Source of the DNA: Alkalicoccus luteus | GTDB taxonomy: Bacteria > Bacillota > Bacilli > Bacillales > Salisediminibacteriaceae | Assembly (NCBI RefSeq): GCF_012034335.1 | Contig: NZ_JAATHJ010000011.1 | Location: 18,350-82,349 of the forward strand | Reading direction: 5' to 3' | Length of the DNA stretch: 64,000 nt | In this document: in pieces, positions 24,832 to 33,785 of the stretch | Layout: each line of letters opens with the position of its first letter | Position numbering within the stretch: position 1 is the first letter of the stretch | Program-made: the position numbers and the translations under genes | The notes under the pieces: model-generated | Told to the model about the DNA's origin: nothing | Databases searched by the model: none | The model's input: only the letters and a program-made list of their open reading frames with translations

Positions 24832-26195
24832 AGCTTTCCTTACGCATTGCCCTGCTGTTTTTTTCCGTCATCTTATTGCTTTTAGTAGTCATGGGTGCTG
24901 CCTTTTATGAACTATCCCGGCAATTTTATGAAGATCGTCTGCTGCATGACGTTTCAGATCGAATGACTGCCCACGGCCGAGTATTGGAACAGGATGATCA
25001 TGATGGAGCCTTTGCACACATTCAAACGATGGAGGAAGCGCAGGGGGAAGTCGCGTTCGTTCAATTTTCGTCTGACGGAGGGGCCGTGCGAAGCTCAGAC
25101 AGCCTCACTCCAGCTGATACAGCCAGGTATTGGGACTGGATAGAGCGATCCGAATCGGATGCAGCACTTACGGAAGCCTCCACACATAACGAGCCGCACG
25201 TTTACGCGTATCACGAGTTTGAAACGGACCGAGCCGATGGTTATCTGTTTGTCGACCAGGCTTCCGGAGAGTTTGCCGCTACGAGGGAAACACTTATCTA
25301 TTTGACTGGCGTCACCACGTTTCTCGGGCTGCTTCTTGCCGGAGGTTTGACGATGCTGTTAACCCGATGGATTACAAATCCATTAACACAAATACGGTCT
25401 GTTTCCAGGCGTATCGCACAAGGGGATTTCACTTCCGAACTCGCATGGAAGCGTACGGATGAGATAGGGGATTTGAGCCGCAGCATTGATCAAATGGCCG
25501 GCCGGCTTGCCGCTTACCAGGCTTCCAGAAAACGTCTGCTCGCGAATATATCCCACGATTTGCGTACCCCGTTGACTTATGTAAAAGGCTACTCTTCCCT
25601 TCTCAAAGGAAAACTGGAGGCAGATGAACGTAAACAGGCAGAAGTGATTCATCGGGAAGCTGCACGGATGGAAAAGCTTGTTACCGATATCGTTGACTTA
25701 ACAAAAATGGAGGAAGGCGCACTCTCTGTTAATCCGGATACGATTCAGCTTTGTCCGTTTCTGCATGAAATAGCCCGGCATCATCAGCTTTTAGCTGAAG
25801 AAACCGGGCATCGTATCCAGGTTATCTGTCAGAAGGACAGCACCGTATACGCTGATCCCGCCCGGCTGGAACAGGCACTGTTCAACCTGTTTCAAAATGC
25901 TGTTCGCTACACTCCTGCCGGCACGGTCATCACGTGGGAGATCAGCTGCGATGAAATCAGAAGCTTCATCCTTCTTCAGGATGAAGGACCGGGCATCCAG
26001 CCCGATAAGCTTCCCCACATCTGGGATCGTTTTTACAGAGCAGATGAAGCGAGAAGCTCTGCAGTTCCTGGAAGCGGGCTCGGGCTTGCGATTGTAAGAC
26101 AGATCGTACTTGCAAGCGGCGGACAAGTTGCTGCCGGAAACAGAAACGGCAGCGGCGCGTGGTTTCGTATAGAGCTGCCGTCTCTGACGGATTAA
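24828..26195 (+). CDS. Membrane sensor histidine kinase with HAMP domain
   Basis: 455 residues. Two membrane helices (about 7-28 and 158-180) bracket a 130-residue outside domain rich in Asp, Glu and His. The HAMP linker (about 180-232) is followed by the H-box LLANISHDLRTPLTYVKGYS with His243, the N-box NLFQNAVRYTP, and G-boxes DEGPGI and GSGLGLAIV. It is the partner of the OmpR-type regulator. The lipoprotein encoded first in the operon may be a co-sensor outside the membrane. Confidence 0.95.
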   Translation: MKLSLRIALLFFSVILLLLVVMGAAFYELSRQFYEDRLLHDVSDRMTAHGRVLEQDDHDGAFAHIQTMEEAQGEVAFVQFSSDGGAVRSSDSLTPADTARYWDWIERSESDAALTEASTHNEPHVYAYHEFETDRADGYLFVDQASGEFAATRETLIYLTGVTTFLGLLLAGGLTMLLTRWITNPLTQIRSVSRRIAQGDFTSELAWKRTDEIGDLSRSIDQMAGRLAAYQASRKRLLANISHDLRTPLTYVKGYSSLLKGKLEADERKQAEVIHREAARMEKLVTDIVDLTKMEEGALSVNPDTIQLCPFLHEIARHHQLLAEETGHRIQVICQKDSTVYADPARLEQALFNLFQNAVRYTPAGTVITWEISCDEIRSFILLQDEGPGIQPDKLPHIWDRFYRADEARSSAVPGSGLGLAIVRQIVLASGGQVAAGNRNGSGAWFRIELPSLTD

Positions 26196-26200
26196 TAACG

Positions 26201-27673
26201 CTAGTCTGCTGACAGCCGTTCTACCGCCTCTTCCGCTGCGGCTGTTTCCCGGCCGATGCCTTCGTTTTGTTCGTGCAGCGCTTCTATAGAGGCGCTCACT
26301 TCCTCAACAGCGGCTGATGACTGCTCAATGCCGGCTGCAAGCCCGGTGGTTGATTGATTCATGGAGGAAGCTGCCTGCTGTACAGCAGCAGCCCGTCCTG
26401 TAAGAGAAGCAGTCAACGACTTTAACTGATGAATACCCTGCTCCATTTTTTCAGAAGCCTGCAGCATCGATGCTGCGGCTTCATTTTGATTTTCGGCTGC
26501 TTCGCCGCTCCGCTTCATCTCATCGAGCGCATTTCCGTTCGCCTGTTCCAGCTCCTCAAGTACGCGGGTGATGCCTTCTGCTGCCTGACCGGATGTTTCC
26601 GCAAGCTTCCTTATTTCATCGGCTACCACGGCAAATCCGCGTCCCGCATCACCGGCACGCGCCGCTTCAATTGAAGCATTCAGCGCAAGCAGATTCGTTT
26701 GTTCCCCGACCTTAATAATCGACGCTGAAAGGCTGTCTGCTTCATTAATCTTTGCCGTTACCCGTTCAAATTCCTGCTCCAGCCTGCCGAAGCGCTCATT
26801 CATTTCGACCGTTTCACCTTCCAGCTTTTCAAGCTCCGTCCTAAATGCCTGCGCCCCCTCTGCCATGCTGTCTGCAGAATTGGATGCTTCCAGCACCTCC
26901 TGCTGCATGCCGTTTGCTTCTATAGCAGTGCGCTCTGCCTCTTCAGACAGCGCCTGGACATCGCTGTTTTGCACTTCTGCTCCTTCTGCAAGCTCCTGAG
27001 CCGCAGCTGTCATTTCTTTGTAGGAGCTGATGTTTTGCTGAACGGCCGCGTTTGTTCCCGTAAGCGACTCCCGAAGCGCTGCTGCCTGCTCTTGTAAAAA
27101 TACGGCCTTCTGCTCTTTCGCTTCCGTTTCCTGCTGGGACTCATCAAGCAGCTGTTCCAGCACGTCAGACTGGCGGCCGCCAATGAGAATAACGGCACCT
27201 CCCAAAGCCCCCGCAAGGACGTATGTAAGCAAAATAGTTGGCAGATTCGCGCTGATCACCGCAGATTCAGCTGTACTGTAAAAGGCGTTGATCAGCTGGC
27301 CTGCCAATCCGAGCACAAGGGCCGTGATCAGCACGTGCCGGTACAGGTGCAGAACCGCTAAAATGAGCAGAAAATAGTAAATGACAGCAACGCCGATCCC
27401 TCCGCCAAGCAAAAATACGGCCGACGTTACGAATAAATGAGCTGCAATGATCAGCAGCAGCGGCACGAGTTCCGGCTTTCGAATTAAATAGACAGCTATC
27501 GCGTAGAGCCCCCACAGCGCTGCAAACTGGATTCCGTAAACGAGCGCAGTCTGTCCGTCCCCGAGTATAAAATTCATAAGACCGCCCGCTGCAACCGTAG
27601 CGGCAAAAAGACCGACAGCGAGCCGGTTTTTCGTCTGCAAATCTTTCTCCTTCATTTCAGTCACGATACTCAC
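26201..27673 (-). CDS. Methyl-accepting chemotaxis protein with polytopic N-terminus
   Basis: 490 residues. Residues about 17-170 form five or six closely packed membrane helices with no large outside sensor domain. The rest is a cytoplasmic coiled-coil signalling domain with the conserved tip [24 protein letters not shown] (about 338-362). There is no HAMP domain. Such receptors are thought to sense membrane or energy state, which is inference here. The GTG at 27673 has only a distant AGGGG; the ATG at 27655 is the alternative. Upstream, TGAAGCGCTTGCA (about 27745) resembles a truncated cre. Confidence 0.9.
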   Translation of the reverse strand: MSIVTEMKEKDLQTKNRLAVGLFAATVAAGGLMNFILGDGQTALVYGIQFAALWGLYAIAVYLIRKPELVPLLLIIAAHLFVTSAVFLLGGGIGVAVIYYFLLILAVLHLYRHVLITALVLGLAGQLINAFYSTAESAVISANLPTILLTYVLAGALGGAVILIGGRQSDVLEQLLDESQQETEAKEQKAVFLQEQAAALRESLTGTNAAVQQNISSYKEMTAAAQELAEGAEVQNSDVQALSEEAERTAIEANGMQQEVLEASNSADSMAEGAQAFRTELEKLEGETVEMNERFGRLEQEFERVTAKINEADSLSASIIKVGEQTNLLALNASIEAARAGDAGRGFAVVADEIRKLAETSGQAAEGITRVLEELEQANGNALDEMKRSGEAAENQNEAAASMLQASEKMEQGIHQLKSLTASLTGRAAAVQQAASSMNQSTTGLAAGIEQSSAAVEEVSASIEALHEQNEGIGRETAAAEEAVERLSAD

Positions 27674-27762
27674 CGATGAGACAACCCCTTTATCAACACA
27701 TTTTTTCCATCATAAGGAATATATCGAACAACTTTGACTGAATGTGAAGCGCTTGCACGAAA

Positions 27763-27794
27763 AAGGCTGCTTCACATGTTTTTGAAGCAGCCTC
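27763..27794 (+). terminator. Hairpin left of second-family repeat unit 2
   Basis: AGGCTGCTTCA pairs with TGAAGCAGCCT (27763-27792). The same stem recurs at 28108-28141, so the repeat between them is flanked by two near-identical hairpins. No plus-strand gene is close upstream, and on the minus strand it would lie before the chemoreceptor gene. Confidence 0.6.
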
Positions 27795-27868
27795 TTAACG
27801 TATTTACATTTGCACCCATACATGCAGTTTCCTCTGCTTTCAGAGTCCAGCAGATATTTCAGCGGATT

Positions 27869-28050
27869 GTTCGTTTTGCTTCTCGTTAAGTTACATTTGC
27901 CAAGTCTTAAGTCGTTTTATTCGTTATAACGATCTGTTAAGTTGCGTGAGTCACTTTTGACCGCTGCCAAGTAACGTTCAGAGGGCGTTCTGTTACAATT
28001 GCCGGGCGTTGTGTCGCTTTTGCAGCCTGCAAAGTTATTTTTCAAATGAA
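27869..28050 (+). repeat. Second-family repeat unit 2
   Basis: About 180 bases aligning with 18979-19165, with the identical 21-base core at 27911-27931. It occupies most of the gap between the chemoreceptor and the small membrane protein gene. No coding potential is evident. Confidence 0.8.
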
Positions 28051-28106
28051 ATACCGCCTCGTCTGAGATGGAAGCAGTAAACAGGATCCCGACGTTTAAA
28101 CAATTG

Positions 28107-28141
28107 AAAGGCTGCTTCAGATTTTTTCTGAAGCAGCCTTT
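28107..28141. terminator. Terminator after the small membrane protein gene
   Basis: AAGGCTGCTTCAG pairs with CTGAAGCAGCCTT around ATTTTTT. It lies just after the minus-strand stop at 28145, and the minus strand reads into CTTTCAATTG. Its stem is shared with 27763-27792. Confidence 0.8.
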
Positions 28142-28144
28142 CTG

Positions 28145-28489
28145 TTAAGCGACAGCCGGAGCGATCAGGGCTGTCAGCAGCAAAATGCCGAACACGATCA
28201 AGGCACCGATTGCGAGTATGCCTGGGATGCCATCGAACGGTTTAGGTCCATCCGATTCGGCAGACTTGCTGATGGTAGAATATGAATTTGGCGCGGATGT
28301 TCCGTACACGGTCGGTTTTGCGCTTCCGGGTGAAGTAAATAAGCGGATCACAACCGGAGCCGTCATGACCGCAACCGCTGCCAGCATCAGCATAACGAAT
28401 ACCGTCATCGATCCGGTCAGCGCGCCAACGCCTGCGGATAATGCCGCTGCACCTGCCCCTGCAGCAAATGCTTTAAGCCATTTTGTCAT
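28145..28489 (-). CDS. Hypothetical membrane protein
   Basis: 114 residues. Hydrophobic segments at about 7-27, 29-50 and 88-112 are separated by a Ser/Thr/Pro-rich loop (about 52-85). AAAGGAGG lies before the ATG. The family is not recognised. It has its own terminator and sits alone. A plus-strand frame covers the same DNA but lacks a ribosome binding site and family features. The Ala/Gly-rich helices could simply be a small integral membrane protein. Confidence 0.7.
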   Translation of the reverse strand: MTKWLKAFAAGAGAAALSAGVGALTGSMTVFVMLMLAAVAVMTAPVVIRLFTSPGSAKPTVYGTSAPNSYSTISKSAESDGPKPFDGIPGILAIGALIVFGILLLTALIAPAVA

Positions 28490-28554
28490 GAGGAGCCTCC
28501 TTTTATTTATTCTGGATTAGTATTCCATTCCCTGACATTCATGCACGTAATCCC

Positions 28555-29073
28555 TTAATCGGCCTTGGCTTCCAGGCGGTAATCATTCTTAAGGGCGGAC
28601 GCCGGGAGAAGCATCGTGTAAAAAAGCGTGCCCCGGTTGATGAATTCCTGATGTTTATAAAAACCGATCTTCTCGTACGTGTTTCTGGCCCTGGCGTTAA
28701 AGTCAGCAACAGAGAGACGGAGCATCAGGCAGTCTGTCGCATCACATGCCCAGCGTACAACGTATGCTGTAAACGGGACGCCGAGCTTTTTGCCGGTTAA
28801 GGCGGGGTTCAAACCAAGTCCAATATCGACCGCCGGATCGCGATAGACACCATTCTGTATTCCTTCTGGCACCTGTGCTTCTCGTCCGAGACAGCAGAAG
28901 CCGATGATACTGCCGTCAGCGTGCCTGACGCTGAAGTAGCTGCCGCCGAGCAGCGTTTCGTACGTTTCAGCAGTTGGCTCAAAACTGTAGCGCTCGTATG
29001 GCGGTTCGTACACCCAGCTGCTGATTTCATCTGCATCTTCCCTGGTCATTCGCTGCAGCGTCCACTGTTTCAC
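28555..29073 (-). CDS. GNAT-family acetyltransferase
   Basis: 172 residues with a RimJ/RimL-like layout: an N-terminal MTREDADEISSWVYEPPYERY start, acetyl-CoA region around DIGLGLNPALTGKKLGVPFTAY, and the closing LRLSVADFNARARNTYEKIGFYK. These fix the GNAT fold. The Q/RxxGxG loop is in the variant form TGKKLG. The substrate is unknown. It is transcribed alone; the 260 bases before it hold no gene. Confidence 0.87.
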   Translation of the reverse strand: MKQWTLQRMTREDADEISSWVYEPPYERYSFEPTAETYETLLGGSYFSVRHADGSIIGFCCLGREAQVPEGIQNGVYRDPAVDIGLGLNPALTGKKLGVPFTAYVVRWACDATDCLMLRLSVADFNARARNTYEKIGFYKHQEFINRGTLFYTMLLPASALKNDYRLEAKAD

Positions 29074-29287
29074 ACCCCATCTCTCCTTCCGTTTTATCCT
29101 GCTAAAACAGTTCGGCAGGAAAAACCGTTTTCCTGCTGCAACGGCTTAAATGAGGGGAAAAACGCAAGTACGACTTTCCTGCAATGTCAATTCAAGACCT
29201 AATGGAGCGATCCTGTTTCAATCGTACTGATTTAAATGGAGCAATTGCTTTCTTTTTGCCAGCTGTGCTCAAGCTTTCTCCACAAAC

Positions 29288-29324
29288 AAGAGCCTCTACC
29301 CCGCAATCGGGATAAAGGCTCTTA
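29288..29324. terminator. Terminator for the oligopeptidase F gene
   Basis: AAGAGCCT..CCCG pairs with CGGG..AGGCTCTT with a few mismatches, immediately after the minus-strand pepF stop. Confidence 0.75.
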
Positions 29325-29336
29325 TTTAACGAGACA

Positions 29337-31142
29337 TTAAGTTGTTTCGAAGCTTTGCTCCAGCTCATCGACGAGCGTGCCTACATAAGCAACCGCTTCC
29401 TGGATCGGCTTTTTCGTGGTCATATCGACACCTGCAAGCTGCATCAGCTCCAGCGGCTTTTTTGTTCCGCCTGCTTTTAATGCAGCAAGCCAGCGCTCCA
29501 CAGCAGGTTCTCCCTCCTGCTGAATGTGCTGAGCAGCTGCGGTGGACGCTGTCAGACCGGCAGAGTACGTATACGGATACAGTCCCATGTAGTAATGCGG
29601 CTGCTTCATCCACGTCAAACCGGCGTCTTCGTCAATTTCCACGTCGGGTCCCCAGAACTTCTGCAGCGTATCGCGCTTTTCCCGATTGAGCACCTGTGCC
29701 GTGATCGCCTCGCCTTTCTCAGCGAGGGCATAAATCCGTCGCTGCAGCTCGCCTTCAAGGATGTGTGTGACGAAGTTGTGGTAGTACGTTCCGAGCGACT
29801 GCAGCACGACCCAGCGGCGCATGCGCGTATCGTTGGACTGATCAAGAATATGGCGGCTCAAGAGCATTTCATTCATCGTAGACGGCGCTTCGATAAAGTA
29901 AAGCGATGGACGCGTATTGGAAATGCGCTGATAGCGGCCGGCCATGCTGAAGTGCCCTGCATGTCCAAGCTCATGCGCAAGCGTAAACGCGTCACGCATA
30001 TTATCATTCCATGTCACGAGAATGTAAGGATGAACGCCGTACGGGCTTGAGCAGAAGGCGCCGGAGCGCTTTCCGTGGTTATCGGCACGGTCAACCCAAC
30101 GCTCTTTTAATCCTTTTTCCATGAACTGCATGTATTCTTCGCCCATGACCTCAAGGGATTTCAAAATCATGTCGCCTGCTTCCTCATACGACATATCCGG
30201 ATCAAAATCAGGATCGAGCGGTGCTTTCAGATCGGCATATGTCATCTTATCCAAGCCCAGCATTTTTTTCTTTAAGGCGGCAAGCCGGCGCATATGCGGC
30301 GCGAGCTCCTCCTGAATCGTATCAAGCTGACGGTGATACATTTCTTCTGTTACCTGCTGACCGTGCAGCAGCATCTGCGTCACGGACTCATATCCGCGGA
30401 GCCTTGATTCTGTGATAGAGCGTGTGATTTCTGTCGCATAGGTAGCCGCGTACGTGTTCTGATATGCACGAAGACCGTCGGAAAATGCTTCGTAGGCGCG
30501 CCTGCGCACGTCGGTATCCGGATGGGACTCATAGCTCTCGAACGTATTAAATGTGAGCGGGTACTCCGTGCCGTCAGCTGTTTTAAACGAGCGGAACGTC
30601 ATATCAGATGTTTTGCTTCGCTCGTAAATCATAAACGGCGAACTGTGCACTTCCCCGAAAGCGGCCAGTACGTTTTCTGTTTCTGCACTGAGCTGATACG
30701 GCTTTTCCTCCATTAAATCTTTCAGTGTTTTATGGAAATCTTCCAGACCTGGCTCCTCGTTCAGCCATTTCTGAAGCGTTTCCGGATCGAGCTCAAGAAT
30801 TTCTGACTTAATAAATGAGGTCGCAGCCCCGGCCTCGGAACCGAGAGCGGCTATACGGGCGGCATCTGCCTGATTTTCCGGGTTGCCTCCGTCGGAAGAT
30901 TCCTTCAGCATCGCATATGTAAAAATACGCGTCAGACGCTCTTCCAGCTTTTCCTTTGCTTCCAGCAGCTGCAATAATGTCGCAGCATCCTGTACGCTTT
31001 TTCCCTTAAAAGCTGATACCTCTGCAAGCGCATCCGGCACTTGCGCGACCTCGCTGAGCCACGTGCTGCGGTCGCTGAATAAATCCGTTAAGTCCCACGT
31101 TTCTTCTTCTGGTATTTGCGTTCTGTCGAGCGTTTCCTTCAT
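29337..31142 (-). CDS. pepF: Oligoendopeptidase F (M3 family)
   Basis: 601 residues, usual length for the PepF group. The zinc motif is in FTLAHELGHAGHFSMA (about residues 381-396), with the third ligand Glu in YFIEAPSTMNEMLL downstream. It is a cytoplasmic metallopeptidase that cuts short peptides of about 7-17 residues. In bacilli, PepF can affect sporulation by degrading signalling peptides of the RRNPP type; whether it acts on the PapR-like peptide encoded at 47.5 kb is speculation. Single-gene unit. Confidence 0.95.
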   Translation of the reverse strand: MKETLDRTQIPEEETWDLTDLFSDRSTWLSEVAQVPDALAEVSAFKGKSVQDAATLLQLLEAKEKLEERLTRIFTYAMLKESSDGGNPENQADAARIAALGSEAGAATSFIKSEILELDPETLQKWLNEEPGLEDFHKTLKDLMEEKPYQLSAETENVLAAFGEVHSSPFMIYERSKTSDMTFRSFKTADGTEYPLTFNTFESYESHPDTDVRRRAYEAFSDGLRAYQNTYAATYATEITRSITESRLRGYESVTQMLLHGQQVTEEMYHRQLDTIQEELAPHMRRLAALKKKMLGLDKMTYADLKAPLDPDFDPDMSYEEAGDMILKSLEVMGEEYMQFMEKGLKERWVDRADNHGKRSGAFCSSPYGVHPYILVTWNDNMRDAFTLAHELGHAGHFSMAGRYQRISNTRPSLYFIEAPSTMNEMLLSRHILDQSNDTRMRRWVVLQSLGTYYHNFVTHILEGELQRRIYALAEKGEAITAQVLNREKRDTLQKFWGPDVEIDEDAGLTWMKQPHYYMGLYPYTYSAGLTASTAAAQHIQQEGEPAVERWLAALKAGGTKKPLELMQLAGVDMTTKKPIQEAVAYVGTLVDELEQSFETT

Positions 31143-31274
31143 TTGTCATCTCCACCTTCCGTCTGAATATTTCGATTTTCGAAACATACCTTTATTGTAC
31201 GTGATTTAAGCGTTTATGAAAAGCCCTTCCAATATGAAAAAGAAGGACCGCCGCCGGCCCTGCTGCTTCTCTCA

Positions 31275-31955
31275 CTATGATACTCTGTCACTGCCGCCTG
31301 CATATTCAGCTTCCCGATCTTCCAGATTGAAGAGCCGGTAGCCCTGCTCGTACGCCTCCTTATAGCTGAGCACATCGTCGACGTACCACTCAGCGCGATT
31401 ATACTGATAAACCGCCTGTTCATAATTGCCCTCATCTGCTCCGTTTCTCGCCAGATAGTAAGCCGCACTATGCATCGCATCATGCAGATCAAACGGGTCT
31501 GCTTCTCCGTTTCCTGCCGCATCCTGACCATAGCCGCCGTAGGCTTCAATCACCTCCGGGTCGGTTTTCTCTTCTTCCGGGATATCCCCTTCACCGAGCC
31601 CTTCACAGCTGGGATGGCCCCATCCTGTCCAGGTACACGGCATAAACTGAAAATGACCTTCTGCGCCTACCGGGCTGACGAGCGGATCCATTGTGGAAAA
31701 AATCGTTTCCACTCGGTGAATGGCTGCCAGCAGCTCCCACGGAATGCTGTAGGCATCTGCAGCTTCCTGATAAGCTTCCAGATATTCCTCCGGCACTTCT
31801 TCTGCCGCAATATAGATCGTGCGCTGTTCTTCCGGTTCGGCTTCTTCTTCTCCATTTCGCTCATCCAGCGAAACCGCAAATAACAGAACGAAGAATATCG
31901 CTGCTGCACTGAGTGAAAAAGCTACGGCAGCACTCGTTTTTATCATTTGTTTCAT
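31275..31955 (-). CDS. Membrane-anchored lytic transglycosylase-like protein
   Basis: 226 residues. N-terminal membrane segment (about 10-30), acidic linker (about 33-48), then a lysozyme-like domain: YSIPWELLAAIHRVETIF with the likely catalytic Glu, SPVGAEGHFQFMPCTWTGWG, and AAYYLARNGA. The pattern is that of the CwlT N-terminal type muramidase. It should cleave peptidoglycan glycan strands on the outer face. No NlpC/P60 domain is fused, unlike CwlT, and no conjugation genes are near, so a wall-remodelling role is more likely than transfer. Confidence 0.85.
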   Translation of the reverse strand: MKQMIKTSAAVAFSLSAAAIFFVLLFAVSLDERNGEEEAEPEEQRTIYIAAEEVPEEYLEAYQEAADAYSIPWELLAAIHRVETIFSTMDPLVSPVGAEGHFQFMPCTWTGWGHPSCEGLGEGDIPEEEKTDPEVIEAYGGYGQDAAGNGEADPFDLHDAMHSAAYYLARNGADEGNYEQAVYQYNRAEWYVDDVLSYKEAYEQGYRLFNLEDREAEYAGGSDRVS

Positions 31956-32089
31956 CAGCTTCCTCCGCTCCTTCTCTCTATGCTTCAGTATAACTCATTT
32001 CTACAAAAAGCTCCTGCTGAAAGCCGGATAAATTCTATTTCAACCTCTAATTGTATGACAGCCGTACTACAAGGCCGGCGTTCACTTCT

Positions 32090-32119
32090 CAGAATGATGA
32101 CAGTTTCGTTATCATTCTG
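32090..32119 (+). promoter_or_regulatory. Inverted repeat upstream of the small lipoprotein gene
   Basis: CAGAATGAT (32090-32098) pairs perfectly with ATCATTCTG (32111-32119). It lies about 70 bases before the ATG, with a TATGAT -10 candidate at 32151. It is a possible operator; no regulator is indicated. Confidence 0.4.
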
Positions 32120-32188
32120 TAACGTTTACCCATTTTTGGTGTTCAGGCAGTATGATAGAGACAAATAGAAGTAAGCAGGTGAGACATC

Positions 32189-32587
32189 ATGAAACTGATC
32201 ATCTTATTAATCGGTATGAGCGCGTTTGTATTTGGATGCGGCTCAGAGTCCGTTTATGACATTATACCGGAAATTGAAGAAGACAATAAGCTCCACGCGA
32301 TCGTACTGATTGAAGACTCGAATGATCAGAACAACCACCCTTACTACAATGCTTTGCTCGAAGTAAACAACCTCGACATCGTTCAGCCACACATCGTGTC
32401 AGCATCTGACCATCCGGAGGTTCCGGACTATTTTCACGCCGATCACTTCCCGTGCCTGATTTTGTATGAGAATGGAGAAGTCGTCATGCATCTGGATGAT
32501 GCTGCATCCATGGATGATATTATTGATGAGTTAAACGGAAACGTCGACCGCTTCACGCGAAAAATGCTGGCTGAAGAAGACGTATAG
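32189..32587 (+). CDS. Small lipoprotein with possible thioredoxin-like fold
   Basis: 132 residues. Signal MKLIILLIGMSAFVFGC with lipobox VFGC (Cys17). The C-terminal half (HADHFPCLILYENGEVVMHL, then DDAASMDDIIDEL) resembles the cis-Pro strand and last helix of thioredoxins, but there is no CxxC. A fold assignment without the active site is tentative. It is anchored outside and is strongly acidic. It ends at a bidirectional terminator shared with the next lipoprotein gene on the other strand. Confidence 0.7.
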   Translation: MKLIILLIGMSAFVFGCGSESVYDIIPEIEEDNKLHAIVLIEDSNDQNNHPYYNALLEVNNLDIVQPHIVSASDHPEVPDYFHADHFPCLILYENGEVVMHLDDAASMDDIIDELNGNVDRFTRKMLAEEDV

Positions 32588-32589
32588 AA

Positions 32590-32640
32590 CAACAAAAGAG
32601 CTGTTCCTCCGGACGATCCGGCGGAACAGCTCTTTTGTTT
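32590..32640. terminator. Bidirectional terminator between two convergent lipoprotein genes
   Basis: AACAAAAGAGCTGTTCC pairs with GGAACAGCTCTTTTGTT around CCGGA..TCCGG, one of the strongest hairpins in the window. Confidence 0.93.
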
Positions 32641-32644
32641 ATTA

Positions 32645-33364
32645 TTATTCGATTCCGACCAGTGTGCCCGTGCTGAATTCAAGGATAAATTCGTCCTCTT
32701 CTTCCGCTTCTACATGCTGGCCGTCAACCTCTACTTCAATGTGCCATGCACCGGCTGTCTGGAATTCTGCTCCTGTACCGGCGGATACGATTTCCTCTTC
32801 AACAGAATCAGCGTTCCAGCTGAGAACATCAGATCCATCCACGCTTATTTCAGAGTCAGATACGTCTCCGAACGACGGGAAGCGGCTTTCGTCTTCCAAA
32901 TCTCCTTCCAGCTCATACGAGAATGAAAGCAGGACGCGCATGTCTGATTCTTCTGCACCAGGGATCAGATAATAACCTTCAGCTGTGCCGGATTCTTCTC
33001 CTTCACCTTCATCCGGTGATTCATCTTTCGGGAGCATGTCTGCATCGCGTGCAGCAGCTACTGCAGCAAACAGTTCTTCTAATTCTTCCATAGAAGCTTC
33101 TTCACCGCCGTCTCCTTCTCCGACCGTCACGTCAATATCATACTCGGATGCCAGGTCTTCAATCTCCCCGCCATCTTCTGCTTCTTCGTTCTCATTCGCT
33201 TCGTTATCCGCATTCTCATCTGCGTTATTCTCTTCAGCTGTGTTGTTTTCCGGGGCATTATTGTCTGCTCCGTCATTCTCCTCACCATTGTTTTCTGCGT
33301 TTCCGCAAGCAGCCAGTACAAGCGAAGCTGTGACTGCACCTGTCAATGCAATTGATTTTTTCAT
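32645..33364 (-). CDS. Acidic lipoprotein of unknown function
   Basis: 239 residues from the ATG at 33364, preceded by AAGGGTGA; the upstream extension is not needed. Signal MKKSIALTGAVTASLVLAAC (Cys20), then an Asn/Glu/Asp-rich linker to about residue 75. The remaining 165 residues look like a beta-rich domain (MRVLLSFSYELEG, AGAWHIEVEVDGQHVEAEEE, FILEFSTGTLVGIE) not recognised as a named family. The last part, with AGAWHIEVEVDG, recalls immunoglobulin-like folds, which is only an impression. Outer-surface location is firm; function unknown. Confidence 0.8.
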   Translation of the reverse strand: MKKSIALTGAVTASLVLAACGNAENNGEENDGADNNAPENNTAEENNADENADNEANENEEAEDGGEIEDLASEYDIDVTVGEGDGGEEASMEELEELFAAVAAARDADMLPKDESPDEGEGEESGTAEGYYLIPGAEESDMRVLLSFSYELEGDLEDESRFPSFGDVSDSEISVDGSDVLSWNADSVEEEIVSAGTGAEFQTAGAWHIEVEVDGQHVEAEEEDEFILEFSTGTLVGIE

Positions 33365-33465
33365 GTTTTGACTCACCCTTTTATCTGTAATAGTCATCCA
33401 TCCTGCACACTACCCGATTCTGCAGGCTTTTCATGTCAAATAAGACTATAAAAATCTAAAAGAAT

Positions 33466-33624
33466 CTATAACCCCTGCCTGTCCAGAAAAAATAGTATTG
33501 CTGCACAAAACAGCATGGCAACCCCTAACGTCAGCAGCAGTCCGTCTTCCCGGAAAGCAGAGCCTGTAAAACCAGCTGCAGCTGCCAGCAGCGAGACAAT
33601 CCAGCCGATCCTGTAAAGAAGCAT
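33466..33624 (-). CDS. Small two-helix membrane protein (52 residues)
   Basis: Translates as MLLYRIGWIVSLLAAAAGFT, a short polar turn (GSAFREDG), then a second hydrophobic helix (LLLTLGVAMLFCAAILFFL) and DRQGL. Two membrane helices with a charged turn and a charged tail are a believable protein, and AGGAGG lies 10 bases before the ATG. It falls below common length cut-offs. It is probably separate from the lipoprotein gene downstream on the same strand, which has its own start site 100 bases on. Function unknown. Confidence 0.65.
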   Translation of the reverse strand: MLLYRIGWIVSLLAAAAGFTGSAFREDGLLLTLGVAMLFCAAILFFLDRQGL

Positions 33625-33785
33625 AGCGGAAGCACCTCCTACGTACCTGTACCCGTTTCTTTGAAACGTTTATCAGCTTTCCGTAGAGAGCACACTAAAT
33701 ATTTCATTATTTTCCATACGTTTTTACAGCTTTGAAGGGTATAGCATGAAAAGGACTACATAAAAATGGAAAGGAAGTGCCTGCC

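Noticed and set aside
27741..27760. cre site upstream of the chemoreceptor (TGAAGCGCTTGCA)
   Set aside because: One base short of the consensus spacing and about 70 bases from an uncertain start; mentioned but not called.
28185..28520. 111-codon plus-strand frame
   Set aside because: Antisense to the small membrane protein gene, which has AAAGGAGG and hydrophobic helices; the plus frame has neither.
32985..33371. 128-codon Ser/Pro-rich plus-strand frame
   Set aside because: Complement of the Glu/Asp/Asn-rich linker of the lipoprotein on the minus strand.
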